Shown piece by piece: positions 24,352 through 33,537 of a stretch of DNA of 42,886 bases (position 1 is the first letter of the stretch; each line of letters opens with the position of its first letter). The DNA is taken from the NCBI GenBank assembly GCA_019308995.1, contig JAFDHD010000030.1:1-42886 (forward strand). Direction: 5' to 3'. Below the pieces are notes generated by a model. That model saw nothing but the letters and a program-made list of their open reading frames with translations, did no database searches and had not been told where the DNA came from. A program made the translations under genes and the position numbers. Origin of the DNA: Deltaproteobacteria bacterium. GTDB taxonomy: Bacteria; Desulfobacterota; Desulfarculia; Adiutricales; JAFDHD01.

Positions 24352-24507
24352 ATGGTGATTAATGATAAATCACAGGGGAATCAGCGTGAATTTTCTATGA
24401 AATTTGGATACTGCGCTTGTAAAGGCTTGTTGTCGCTTCAAATCGGAGTTCAGATCGTCTTTACCATTATCCCGCTGGGAATATTGACCGCTTACTATGA
24501 AAATTGA
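24352..24507 (+). CDS. Possible small membrane protein upstream of hdrC
   Basis: A 51-codon open frame starts at ATG 24352 or the adjacent GTG 24355. AAGG lies 2 or 5 bases upstream, so the GTG has the better spacing. The N-terminal half is polar and contains a CAC pair (Cys21, Cys23). Residues 25-47 (LLSLQIGVQIVFTIIPLGIL and on) make one good transmembrane segment. I know no family for it. It is the only open frame in this gap that reads like a protein, but short hydrophobic frames arise by chance in AT-rich DNA. Confidence 0.35.
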   Translation: MVINDKSQGNQREFSMKFGYCACKGLLSLQIGVQIVFTIIPLGILTAYYEN

Positions 24508-24532
24508 CTTGCAAGGTATAAAAAAATATGGA
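24504..24532 (+). promoter_or_regulatory. Candidate sigma-70-like promoter for the hdr operon
   Basis: TTGACT (24504-24509) is followed after 17 bases by TATGGA (24527-24532). The -35 is good and the -10 moderate. It would start transcription about 140 bases before hdrC. Confidence 0.3.
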
Positions 24533-24576
24533 AATTTAACATTAGAAGGGAAACACAGAAGGGGAAAAGAAATTTA

Positions 24577-24624
24577 ATGGTCATTGATTTAAACAGACCT
24601 GGTAACCAGACCCTGCTGGCTTAA
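24577..24624 (+). CDS. Possible 15-codon leader peptide before hdrC
   Basis: ATG at 24577 follows an AGAAGGGG ribosome binding site and opens a 15-residue frame (MVIDLNRPGNQTLLA) ending 54 bases before hdrC. It could be a leader peptide or the residue of a lost gene start. Support is only the ribosome binding site and position. Confidence 0.2.
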   Translation: MVIDLNRPGNQTLLA

Positions 24625-24678
24625 TCCATATCCAAGGTTAAGGATAGGCCGGACGTAAAGTGTTTTGAAGGAAGAAAT

Positions 24679-25305
24679 ATGGCACATAAACCAATGGCAT
24701 CTGCTGAGAGCCTGGATGACGGCCAGGTTGAGGCCCTGGACTCCAAGCCTATCGAACCTAGTAGTGATTTCCTTAAGAAAGCTGAGGCCGAAAGCGGTGT
24801 AAATATATCTGCCTGTTACGGGTGTAAAAAATGCAGCAACGGATGCCCGGTCGCCTTTGCTATGGACCTGCATCCCTATCAGGTGGTGCGCTATGTCCAG
24901 CTTGGCATGGTGGATCAGCTCAAAGACTGTGAAACGATTTGGGTCTGCTCCTCCTGCCAGACTTGTGTCACTCGCTGTCCCAATGATGTAGACCTGCCCA
25001 GGATGATGGACTATCTTAAGGAAACCGTGGCCCGTGAGAGGCGTCCGGTCAGTCAGAAGAGGGTCCTTCAGTTTCACCAGATTTTTATGAGCGAGATCAA
25101 GACCTGGGGCCGGGTTTTTGAAGGTTCACTCATGACCCGTTATATGTTCAAAAGCGGTGATTTTACCGATCCGAAAAAGGCCGTCAAGGACGCCCGGTTA
25201 GGCTGGGCCATGTTCAAGCGGGGGCGGTTAAGGCTTCTGCCAGACAGAAACAAAGACCGGAAGTGGCTCAAAGAGTTATTTCGAGAAGAAGGGAAATCGT
25301 CGTGA
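24679..25305 (+). CDS. hdrC: Heterodisulfide reductase subunit C-like iron-sulfur protein
   Basis: This is a 208-residue soluble protein with two [4Fe-4S] motifs, CYGCKKCSNGCP near residues 47-58 and CSSCQTCVTRCP near residues 91-102, as in HdrC. It passes electrons between HdrA and HdrB. AGGAAGA precedes the ATG. Its stop overlaps the GTG of hdrB. In sulfate-reducing and syntrophic anaerobes HdrABC-type complexes take part in flavin-based electron bifurcation or confurcation with ferredoxin; the true disulfide substrate here is unknown. Confidence 0.9.
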   Translation: MAHKPMASAESLDDGQVEALDSKPIEPSSDFLKKAEAESGVNISACYGCKKCSNGCPVAFAMDLHPYQVVRYVQLGMVDQLKDCETIWVCSSCQTCVTRCPNDVDLPRMMDYLKETVARERRPVSQKRVLQFHQIFMSEIKTWGRVFEGSLMTRYMFKSGDFTDPKKAVKDARLGWAMFKRGRLRLLPDRNKDRKWLKELFREEGKSS

Positions 25306-26192
25306 AAGAAGTCAGTTACTATCCCGGTTGCTCTTTGATGGGATCGGCCCGGGATTACTTTGACTCCATAGCCGTAGCGGCCGACCTCCTTGATATTAAG
25401 CTCGTCGAGCTCCCGGACTGGAACTGCTGCGGGGCCTCGTCCGGCCACAGCCTCAATCACCGCATTACCCTCAACCTGGCCGCCAGGAACCTGGGCCTGA
25501 GCCTAGACTTGCCTCAGCCCCTGGTTGTGCCTTGCGCGCTCTGCTATAACCGTCTCAAGGTCGCCCAGGCCGAGTTGATCAAGGGCCACAGTCTCGTTAT
25601 TCCTGAAATCGCCCGTCTCGGGACCGATTACGAGCGTGTGGAGGTGGTGGAACTGAATACCTATCTTACCAGCCCGGAATTTATTGAACTGGCTGAAGCA
25701 AAAAAGGTCCTTGATCTGGAAGGGCTTAAACCGGTCTGCTATTACGGCTGTCAGGGTCAAAGACCGCCCAAGATAACCGGGCATCCGGACTATGAGAACC
25801 CCATGGGGCTGGATAATCTTCTGGCCGCCCTTGGAGCCGATGTTAAGGATTGGTCCTTTAAGACCGACTGCTGCGGGGCTTCCCATGCCATAGCCCGACC
25901 GGATATCCATTTCGAAATGGTCACCGACTTGTATCGCCGGGCTATTGAGGCCGGGGCCAACTGCTTTGTCACCGGCTGCCAGATGTGTCAGAGCAACCTG
26001 GACCTGAATCAGAAAGAGATAGCGGCCGAGATGGGCCAGGAGATTTACCTGCCGGTCTTCTACTTCACCGAGCTTATGGGATTGGCTCTGGGCAAAAATG
26101 ATGCGCCTGTCTGGCTGCGGCGGCACATGGTCAGTCCCAAGGCTTTGTTGAGTGAGATAAATTTGTCCAAAGACATTCAGGAACGTTTATGA
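25302..26192 (+). CDS. hdrB: Heterodisulfide reductase subunit B-like protein
   Basis: This is a 296-residue protein with two CCG (cysteine-rich) domains, which in HdrB hold the noncubane clusters that reduce the disulfide. The first set is YYPGCSLMG, NCCGASSGH and CALCYNRL; the second is CYYGCQGQR, DCCGASHAIARPD and GCQMCQSNLD. Both are complete. I use GTG 25302, whose bases overlap the hdrC stop codon; an in-frame GTG 39 bases earlier would put 13 unconserved residues inside hdrC. The end overlaps the hdrA ATG by ATGA, so the three genes are translationally coupled. Confidence 0.9.
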   Translation: MKEVSYYPGCSLMGSARDYFDSIAVAADLLDIKLVELPDWNCCGASSGHSLNHRITLNLAARNLGLSLDLPQPLVVPCALCYNRLKVAQAELIKGHSLVIPEIARLGTDYERVEVVELNTYLTSPEFIELAEAKKVLDLEGLKPVCYYGCQGQRPPKITGHPDYENPMGLDNLLAALGADVKDWSFKTDCCGASHAIARPDIHFEMVTDLYRRAIEAGANCFVTGCQMCQSNLDLNQKEIAAEMGQEIYLPVFYFTELMGLALGKNDAPVWLRRHMVSPKALLSEINLSKDIQERL

Positions 26193-29100
26193 CTGAGCAC
26201 ATAGATAAAACAGAGGAAAAACTTTCCGGAGCCGTCATGGTGGTCGGTGGCGGGATTGCGGGAATACAGGCCGCCTTGGACCTGGGTGAACAGGGTTTTT
26301 ACGTTTACCTAGTCGAAGGTTCACCTTCCATCGGCGGCCGGATGTCCATGCTGGACAAAACCTTCCCGACCAATGACTGTTCCACCTGCATGATTTCACC
26401 CAAGCTGGTTGAGATAGCTCGTCATAATAATATCGAAATCCTGACCCTGGCCAAACTGACCGAGCTGACCGGAGAGCCAGGCCGGTTTCAGGCTACGGTG
26501 AGGATAGAGCCGCGGTATGTTGACCCGAGTAAATGTGTTGGCTGCGGGATATGTGCCGATAAGTGTCCTAAAAAGGTTCCGGATGAATTCAACCAGGGTC
26601 TATCTCTACGCAAAGCAGCCTTTCTTCGATATCCCCAGGCCGTTCCTTTAATCTATTCCATAGACGAGGATAATTGCATCTATTTTCTTAAGGGACGATG
26701 CCGGGCGTGCGAAAAATTCTGCCAGAGCGACGCCATTGACTTCAATCAAAAGGAACGAATCATAACCCTGGACATAGGCGCTGTAATCCTGGCGCCGGGT
26801 TATGACGTGGTTCATGGCAGTGTTCGCCCGGAATTGGGTTACGGCCGCTATGCCAATGTCCTGAGCAGTCTGGAATTCGAACGCGTCCTCTCCGCCACCG
26901 GTCCCACGACCGGGAAAATCGAGAGGCCTTCGGATGACGGTATCCCCAAAAGAATAGCCTGGATACAGTGCGTCGGTTCCAGGGACCCTTCCCTGGGACG
27001 TGACTACTGCTCTTATGTCTGCTGTATGTACGCCGCCAAGCAGGCTATCCTGGCTAAAGAGCATGTGGAAGGGCTGGATGTAACCATCTTCCACATGGAC
27101 GTCCGTGCTCAAGGTAAAGGCTTTGACCGGTATTACGAACGGGCCAAGGATCAGCACGGGGTACGGTATGTCCGGTCCATGATCTCGCGCGTTATCGAGG
27201 ACCCGGCCACCCAGAATCTTAAGATTCAGTATTTGGATGAGACCGACCGGGAAGTAAAAGAGACCTTTGACATGGTCATTCTTTCTCTGGGCATGGAACC
27301 CAGGGCCGCCGCCCGGGACCTAGTTGAGGCCCTAGGCGTGGAGACGGATCGGTTCGGTTTCGCGGCCATGCAAGGACTCAACCCTTTACGAACCAGCCGT
27401 GAAGGCGTTTTCGCCTGCGGTGTCTTTCAGGCTCCCCGTGACATACCCGATACGGTGATGCAGGCGAGCGGGGCCGCGGCCGAGGTGGCCGCCGTTCTGG
27501 CAGAAGCCCGCGGCTCTGAAGTCATTCTGCCTGAGATGCCTCAGGAGCGGGACGTTTCAGGTGAGCCGCCGCGGATTGGGGTCTTTATCTGCCACTGCGG
27601 GACCAACATTGCCGGGGTGGTAGATGTTCCGGACGCGGTCGAGTTTGCCAAGGAGCTGCCTTATGTCGAATATGCTGAGAACCTCCTCTTTGCGTGCGCC
27701 ACGGACTCTCATGAAAAGATTGCCAGCCTCATCAAGGAACATAACCTGAATCGGGTCGTGGTCGCCTCCTGCTCGCCCCGGACTCATGAGGCCCTTTTTC
27801 AACATACCCTGCGTCAGGCAGGACTTAATCCCTACCTTTTCGAACTGGCTAATATTCGCGATCAATGCTCCTGGGTCCACGCTCAGGATCCAGAAGCCGC
27901 CACGGCCAAGGCCAAAGAGTTGATCAAGATGTCGGTGGCCCGGGCGGCCCTGCTCCAGCCCCTGCATAAGCTTCCAGTGGAGGTGAAACAATCCGCCCTG
28001 ATTATCGGCGGCGGCGTGGCTGGCATGACAGCGGCCTTAAGCCTGGCCGAGCAGGGGTTCCCGGCGCACCTGGTCGAAAGAACCGACGAACTCGGGGGTA
28101 TTGCCAGAAGGCTGACCCGAACCCTGGAAGGCTTCGATGTGCCATCCTTTCTGGCGGAGCTTAAGGAAAAGGTTCTGAAACACAACCTGATAGAGGTTCA
28201 CCTCGGCGCCGAAGTCGCCTCGATCTCCGGCCACGTCGGTCAATTTGCCTCGGAGCTGAAAACCAAAGGCGATGCGGTGACGGTTCAGCACGGCGCTTTT
28301 ATCGTAACCACCGGCGGTCAGGAGTACCAGCCGACAGAATACCTGGCCGGACAGGATGACCGCGTTCTGACGCAGCTGGCTCTTAATGAAGCCCTTTATA
28401 ATGACCCGGATGCCCTGGCCGGGGTGTCAGATGTGGTGATGATCCAGTGTGTGGGTTCCCGTGACGATGAGCATCCATACTGCAGCCGCATCTGCTGCTC
28501 CGCCGCCGTGGCCAACGCCCTGCGAATCAAAGAACTCAACCCTGAAGTCGAGGTGACGATCCTCTTTCGGGACATGCGCACCTTCTCCCTCAAGGAGCTC
28601 TATTACCGGGAGGCCCGGGATAAGGGCGTCCGTTTTATTCGTTATGAACCGGATCAGCCCCCGGAGGTTGCTTCCGGGAGCCACGGTCTTAAGATCATGG
28701 TGTTTGACCAAATTTTGAGGGCGCCGATTGCCTTGCGCGCCGACCGGCTCGTGCTCTCGGCCGCGGTTAGACCCCAGGAGGATGCGCATCGCCTGACCGA
28801 GACCTTGAAAGTTGATCTTGACACTGATGGCTTTTTTATGGAGGCCCATCTCAAGTTAAGGCCGGTGGACTTTACCAACAGCGGCTTTTTCATGGCCGGG
28901 CTGGCTCACGGCCCCAAGTTCCTGGAGGAGTCTGTGGCCCAGGCCAAAGCGGCCGCGGCCAAGGCGGCCATCGTTTTGGCTAAAGCCACGATTGAGGTTG
29001 GGGGGATGGTGGCCGTGGTGGACCCGAGTAAGTGCGCCGTCTGCCTCACCTGCGTGCGCACCTGTCCTTACGGCGTGCCGCGCATCGGGCCTCACGATCA

Positions 29101-29230
29101 CGCCGAGATCGAGCCCGCCCTGTGCCAGGGCTGCGGGGCCTGCGTCTCCGAATGCCCAGGCAAGGCCATCAGCCTTCAGCATGCGACCGATGAACAGATT
29201 TTGGCCAAGACCCACGTCTTGACCGCCTGA
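26189..29230 (+). CDS. hdrA: Heterodisulfide reductase subunit A, doubled (two flavin modules)
   Basis: At 1013 residues this is far longer than a single HdrA (about 650). First module: FAD loop GGGIAGIQAA (residue 20), the conserved NDCSTCMISPKL (Cys64, Cys67), [4Fe-4S] motif CVGCGICADKCP (116-126), a second set at Cys163/171/174/178, and WIQCVGSRDP. A linker has FICHCGTNIAG near residue 468. Second module: FAD loop GGGVAGMTAA near 605 and another IQCVGSRDD near 753. The C-terminus has two ferredoxin motifs, CAVCLTCVRTCP near 948 and CQGCGACVSECP near 980. HdrA is where the electron pair is split between ferredoxin and the HdrB/C branch. No mvhD, frhB or flox genes are nearby to show the electron donor. 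Confidence 0.92.
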   Translation: MTEHIDKTEEKLSGAVMVVGGGIAGIQAALDLGEQGFYVYLVEGSPSIGGRMSMLDKTFPTNDCSTCMISPKLVEIARHNNIEILTLAKLTELTGEPGRFQATVRIEPRYVDPSKCVGCGICADKCPKKVPDEFNQGLSLRKAAFLRYPQAVPLIYSIDEDNCIYFLKGRCRACEKFCQSDAIDFNQKERIITLDIGAVILAPGYDVVHGSVRPELGYGRYANVLSSLEFERVLSATGPTTGKIERPSDDGIPKRIAWIQCVGSRDPSLGRDYCSYVCCMYAAKQAILAKEHVEGLDVTIFHMDVRAQGKGFDRYYERAKDQHGVRYVRSMISRVIEDPATQNLKIQYLDETDREVKETFDMVILSLGMEPRAAARDLVEALGVETDRFGFAAMQGLNPLRTSREGVFACGVFQAPRDIPDTVMQASGAAAEVAAVLAEARGSEVILPEMPQERDVSGEPPRIGVFICHCGTNIAGVVDVPDAVEFAKELPYVEYAENLLFACATDSHEKIASLIKEHNLNRVVVASCSPRTHEALFQHTLRQAGLNPYLFELANIRDQCSWVHAQDPEAATAKAKELIKMSVARAALLQPLHKLPVEVKQSALIIGGGVAGMTAALSLAEQGFPAHLVERTDELGGIARRLTRTLEGFDVPSFLAELKEKVLKHNLIEVHLGAEVASISGHVGQFASELKTKGDAVTVQHGAFIVTTGGQEYQPTEYLAGQDDRVLTQLALNEALYNDPDALAGVSDVVMIQCVGSRDDEHPYCSRICCSAAVANALRIKELNPEVEVTILFRDMRTFSLKELYYREARDKGVRFIRYEPDQPPEVASGSHGLKIMVFDQILRAPIALRADRLVLSAAVRPQEDAHRLTETLKVDLDTDGFFMEAHLKLRPVDFTNSGFFMAGLAHGPKFLEESVAQAKAAAAKAAIVLAKATIEVGGMVAVVDPSKCAVCLTCVRTCPYGVPRIGPHDHAEIEPALCQGCGACVSECPGKAISLQHATDEQILAKTHVLTA

Positions 29231-29865
29231 TTGCCCTGTAATTCCCCCTAAGCCCCCTTTCAAAAATCAGGGGACATCTATATCTGTTCCTCCGCCCTCT
29301 TTAGTTGAGGCTCCTTTAAAAATAGGCCGGTTTTGAAAGTACATTCCCGATAAAATAATCTTTGACAAAACAGTCCAAAATAGATCATATTAATTAAGGT
29401 AGTTATATTTTAGGTCATCCAAAAATTACAGCACTAATCTAAAACAAGAGGGAGCGAAAATGGCCAGAATAAAAATTAAGGATTTGCCAAAGGACCAGAA
29501 AATAGGGGTTTTTATTTAACCGCAAGTTACAGCGATGGTGAGTCCCAGGACAAGGACCATAAAGACTGGCTGGGGGCAGTTTATCAACCCATCCACAAAA
29601 CCTGAAGAGGCACCGGATCATTAAGATAAGGAGGTAAAGAGGGTTAAATTTGGTTCTATCTCTAATCTTTCCCTGAACAAATGGCCTTAAGTTGAATCAA
29701 GGGGGCGCTATACTAATTTTCTGTTGTTTTTAAATGTCAAAAAATTAGTAGCAGAATGCAGAATGTGCTGGCACCATTAATTAAGGGCATGGATTCTATT
29801 CGATACGCAAAGTGCACTCCACGTGGCTAAGGTTACAGCGATGCAAACCCAACCGAAGCCGTCGA
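29231..29865. other. Intergenic region after hdrA with degraded small frames
   Basis: No intact gene is seen. After hdrA, CCCC and GGGG (around 29257-29274) could pair weakly. At 29460-29605 lie two short frames described separately. CTAATTTT and AAAATTAG (29713-29748) form an 8-bp inverted pair with a 20-nt loop. GTTACAGCGATG occurs twice (about 29526 and 29831) as a 12-bp direct repeat. Confidence 0.4.
29460..29605 (+). pseudogene. Possible broken short gene with an Hcp-like tail
   Basis: ATG 29460 follows GAGGGAG and opens a 19-residue frame, MARIKIKDLPKDQKIGVFI, whose first half resembles the lysine-rich leaders of some small secreted peptides. It stops at 29519. In a frame shifted by two bases, 29498-29605 reads on as a Tyr/Asp-rich stretch with SDGESQDKDHKDW, which resembles the GES-x-D-x-x-HKDW start of type VI secretion Hcp proteins. 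A frameshifted or degraded gene is one reading; chance is another. No type VI genes are nearby. Confidence 0.25.
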
Positions 29866-31632
29866 TCACGGCCCTTCTTTCTTCTCCAACCTGGCCAGCT
29901 CCTCGATTTCAGCCACCACATCGTCAATAAGTGGGCCAAGTGTCTCCTCTGAAAAATCAAACTTGATTCCAGCGGCCGTGAAAAGTTCCAGAAGCGGCCT
30001 GCTCCCGCCCAGGGCCAGTCCGGCCTTATAATCAGCAATGGTCTTCTTCAGGTCTGACTTGGCCTTTCGCCAGATTTGCAAGGCCCCCAGTTGGGCGATG
30101 CCATACTCGATATAATAAAATGGAACCTCGAAGAGATGCAGCTGGCGCTGCCAGGCGGTTTTCAAGCCCTCCTCATAGCCGGAATAGTCCACATCGCCCC
30201 CGAATCTCTCCATCAGGGCCAGCCAGCAGTCGGTCCGTTCTTGAGTCGAATGTCCTGGATGTGAATAAAGCCAGTGCTGAAAGGCGTCAATGGTTGCAAT
30301 CCAGGGGAAGAGGAAGAGCAGGTCTTCGAGATTTTTTTTGCGCGCCCGGGCGGCCTCGGCCTGGTTGTAAAACTCCTCCAGGTAGTTCGAGGCAATCAAT
30401 TCCATACCCATGGAGGCCACCTCGCAGAATTCCATGGGCGCGTGCCTGTAATGGAGAAGCGGCTCCTCCCGTGACGCAAATGAATGGAAGGCATGCCCGC
30501 CTTCATGCAGCAGGGTGTACACGTCCCGGTTGAGTCCGGCGGCGTTCATGAAGATAAAAGGCAGCCGAACCTCCTCCAGCGCGGACTGATACCCCCCCGG
30601 CGCCTTGCCTTTATGGCTGGCAAGGTCCAGTAGGCCGTCATCTTTCATCTTTTCAAAGATCTTTCCGAGGTCAGGATCAACCTTTTCAAATATCTTCACG
30701 CAGCCTGAGGACAGCTCTTCTGGATTGGAAAATGGCTTGAGAGGAGGGCGGCTGTAAGGGTCAACCGCGAGGTCGTAAGGGCGGAGCGTACTCAGGCCCA
30801 GGGTCTTCCTCTGCCTCCCGAGCGATTCATTATACGCGGGCATGACGCACTTCTCCACGGCGTCATGGAACCTTAAACAATCTTGAGGCGTGTAATCAAA
30901 GCGTTCCAATTCTTTGAAACGAAATTCAATGTAATTGTCAAAGCCGGCGTTTTCAGCCGCCTGCTGTCGGAGCCCGAGCATTTTGTCGTAAAGGTTGTTC
31001 AGTTTATCTGCATCCTGAAGCCTTCTTTCGCTCACCAGTTCCCACGACTGCCTGCGGATATCCCGGTCCGGCTCCTCAAGAAAGACGAGCATCTGCTGCA
31101 GGGTCCTTTCCTGATCTTGAAATTCAACCGTCATGGCTCCCTGAATACTCATATATTCCTGAGATAACTTGGCCAGTTCGGTCTGGAGCGGTACGTTTTC
31201 TTCACGGAAGATCTCGAGATGATTTCTAATATCCCGGATCAATATCTCGTATTTGAATTGGTCCAGCTCTCTCAGATGAGGGTTGTTTATAAATTTATTA
31301 TCGAGTTCATTCCCCCGCGTCTTCATCCCAGGCTCGATATGTTCCACGAAGTGCATGTATGCCTTCTTGATCTCTTCGTCATCCGTGGCGCATGTCATGG
31401 CGATGTACCGCCTGGAGCCTTCTTCACCCAGAGCGGCCTGGAGTTCACTTAAGTCAAGCAGCCATTTTACCAGTTCTGAAACCGAGCCCGGCTCCCGGTC
31501 AAGAAGGTCCTGGTAGAAAGGCTCGATTTTCCCCCAATCCGCCAGATCAATCTCCTCGGGCAGAAAACGGCGTGGAAATTCCGAGGCGGGCCTTTTTATC
31601 TCAGAAACCTTGTTCGTAGAAACTTTTCCCAT
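29866..31632 (-). CDS. pepF: M3 family oligoendopeptidase F
   Basis: This is a 588-residue zinc metallopeptidase that degrades short peptides in the cytoplasm. The zinc site HEGGHAFHSF is near residue 374, and the third ligand lies in the following helix (EFCEVASMGMELIAS). No signal peptide is seen. The length and the segment GGYQSALEEVRLPFIFMNAAG before the zinc site are typical of the PepF/M3 subgroup. It follows nadE by 30 bases on the same strand, probably in one transcript. Confidence 0.9.
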   Translation of the reverse strand: MGKVSTNKVSEIKRPASEFPRRFLPEEIDLADWGKIEPFYQDLLDREPGSVSELVKWLLDLSELQAALGEEGSRRYIAMTCATDDEEIKKAYMHFVEHIEPGMKTRGNELDNKFINNPHLRELDQFKYEILIRDIRNHLEIFREENVPLQTELAKLSQEYMSIQGAMTVEFQDQERTLQQMLVFLEEPDRDIRRQSWELVSERRLQDADKLNNLYDKMLGLRQQAAENAGFDNYIEFRFKELERFDYTPQDCLRFHDAVEKCVMPAYNESLGRQRKTLGLSTLRPYDLAVDPYSRPPLKPFSNPEELSSGCVKIFEKVDPDLGKIFEKMKDDGLLDLASHKGKAPGGYQSALEEVRLPFIFMNAAGLNRDVYTLLHEGGHAFHSFASREEPLLHYRHAPMEFCEVASMGMELIASNYLEEFYNQAEAARARKKNLEDLLFLFPWIATIDAFQHWLYSHPGHSTQERTDCWLALMERFGGDVDYSGYEEGLKTAWQRQLHLFEVPFYYIEYGIAQLGALQIWRKAKSDLKKTIADYKAGLALGGSRPLLELFTAAGIKFDFSEETLGPLIDDVVAEIEELARLEKKEGP

Positions 31633-31662
31633 GGCTTACCTTCTTTCATTTGTGCTCACAGC

Positions 31663-33312
31663 CTAAAGATCATGCCTGGCCACAATCGGCATCTTCCGGC
31701 CAATCCCGAAGGCCTTTGATGTGACCTTCAGGCCAGGGGCGGCCTGCTTTCGTTTGAACTCGTTGCGGTTCATGGTTTTGATAACCCACTTTACCATGTC
31801 GAGGTCAAGGCCCTGATCAACGATGCGCTCGATGGAATATCCTTCCTCGATGTAATAAAACAACATCTGATCCAGGAGTTCATAAGGCGGAAGGGTATCC
31901 TCGTCCCGCTGATTGGGCTTCAATTCTGCGGAGGGCGCTTTTTCAATGCACCGGCGGGGAATGACCTCGGACTTTTGGTTAATAAAGTGCGCCAGCTCAT
32001 AGACCATGGTTTTAGGAACGTCGGAAATAACTCCCAGCCCGCCGCACATATCGCCGTACAGGGTGCAGTAGCCCAGAGCCAGTTCGCTTTTATTTCCGGT
32101 CGCAAGCACGAAGTAGCCAAACTTGTTGGAAAAGGCCATCAGGATATTGCCTCGTATTCTGGCCTGGATGTTCTCTTCAGTCACGTCCGGTGCCCTGCCT
32201 GAGAAATGTTCTTCCCAGCTATCGAGATAGGATTCAAATATACTACCAATCGGAATGATCTTGATTTCCACTCCCAGGTTGGCGGCCAGTTGCTCTGCAT
32301 CCTCCATACTCTCCCTGGAGGAATACTGAGAAGGCATGGACAGACTGAGGACGTTTTCCGGCCCCAGCGCCTCTGCGGCCAGACACAGCGTGACCGCTGA
32401 GTCAATACCACCGGAAAGGCCGACAATGGCCTTGGAAAATCCGCTTTTTATTACATAGTCCCGCGTACCCAAGGCCAGGGCCTCATATACAGACTGGATT
32501 CTATCCAGGGGCGCAAATCCCCTGGTCATGGCCTCACCATTCATGTCTATCGTCTCCACATGCTCTTTAAAAGCAGGAAAGACGCTCAGGGGCTCTCCTT
32601 CATGGTTAAGGCAGAAGCTGCGGCCGTCAAAGATGAGTTCGTCATTCCCGCCGACCTGGTTAACATAAACAAGCGGAACCTTCAGTTTGAGGACATGGTT
32701 GCGCATAACACGGTACCTGACTTCTTCTTTACCTAGCTCAAACGGTGAGGCCGAGATATTGATCAGCAGGGTGGCGCCTTTCTGAATCAGAACCTCAACT
32801 GGATTTAAAGAATAGAATTTTCCCGGCGCCCATAATTCAGGGTCAGTCCACGCATCTTCGCAAACAGTTATACCAAGTCTTTCATCCTTGAAAGTAACAG
32901 GTTCGATCTCCTTTGCTGGATCAAAGTACCGCGCCTCATCAAAAACATCATAAGTCGGCAGCAGGCTCTTGGGCTGCTGAAAAACGATCTTTCCCCGATG
33001 AATCAGTAAGGCGGAATTGTAAAGCCCTTTCCCGGCCTCCCCTTCCCAGGGTTGAGCCGATCCGATCAGGATACCCGTTTCAGGGTACTGACCGGAAACC
33101 CTTATCAGTTCAGCCACGGCCTTTTGTTCCTGCCCAATAAACCAGTCACGCTCCACCAAATCCTGAGGCGGATAGCCCACCAGGAATAATTCAGGAAAGA
33201 TCAGTAAATCCGGGTGATCCTGTTTGGATTGAGATAATGCCTTTTTCGCCTTGGCGAGATTACCCGTGATATCTCCGACAATCGGGTTCAGCTGGGCCAA
33301 AGAAACTTTCAT
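31663..33312 (-). CDS. nadE: Glutamine-hydrolysing NAD+ synthetase
   Basis: This is a 549-residue two-domain enzyme that makes NAD+ from nicotinate adenine dinucleotide, ATP and glutamine. The N-terminal nitrilase-type glutaminase has the Glu41-Lys115-Cys151 triad (PELFLVGYPP, PKSLLPTYDVF, VCEDAW). The C-terminal synthetase has the ATP pyrophosphatase loop GLSGGIDSAV near residue 299. Start ATG 33312 gives the canonical opening MKVSLAQLNPIVGDI with GGGAAG upstream. All catalytic residues are present. Confidence 0.95.
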   Translation of the reverse strand: MKVSLAQLNPIVGDITGNLAKAKKALSQSKQDHPDLLIFPELFLVGYPPQDLVERDWFIGQEQKAVAELIRVSGQYPETGILIGSAQPWEGEAGKGLYNSALLIHRGKIVFQQPKSLLPTYDVFDEARYFDPAKEIEPVTFKDERLGITVCEDAWTDPELWAPGKFYSLNPVEVLIQKGATLLINISASPFELGKEEVRYRVMRNHVLKLKVPLVYVNQVGGNDELIFDGRSFCLNHEGEPLSVFPAFKEHVETIDMNGEAMTRGFAPLDRIQSVYEALALGTRDYVIKSGFSKAIVGLSGGIDSAVTLCLAAEALGPENVLSLSMPSQYSSRESMEDAEQLAANLGVEIKIIPIGSIFESYLDSWEEHFSGRAPDVTEENIQARIRGNILMAFSNKFGYFVLATGNKSELALGYCTLYGDMCGGLGVISDVPKTMVYELAHFINQKSEVIPRRCIEKAPSAELKPNQRDEDTLPPYELLDQMLFYYIEEGYSIERIVDQGLDLDMVKWVIKTMNRNEFKRKQAAPGLKVTSKAFGIGRKMPIVARHDL

Positions 33313-33537
33313 GGCGCTGCTTCCCTTTCAATATATTTTGATCTTGAAATATTATCCACATTGCCGTCTGTTGTCGAGTTTTCTTTTGAGAGAAGTTACA
33401 ACCCCCCTGCTGCGCTGGCAATGCTCATGAATAGTTTTTATAAATTAAATTATTGGGAAAATTCCTTAAAGAGACCTCGTATTGAAAGCAGACTTCATTT
33501 GTGATATGTCTCAATTAAAGTGGGGAATGACTCTCAG

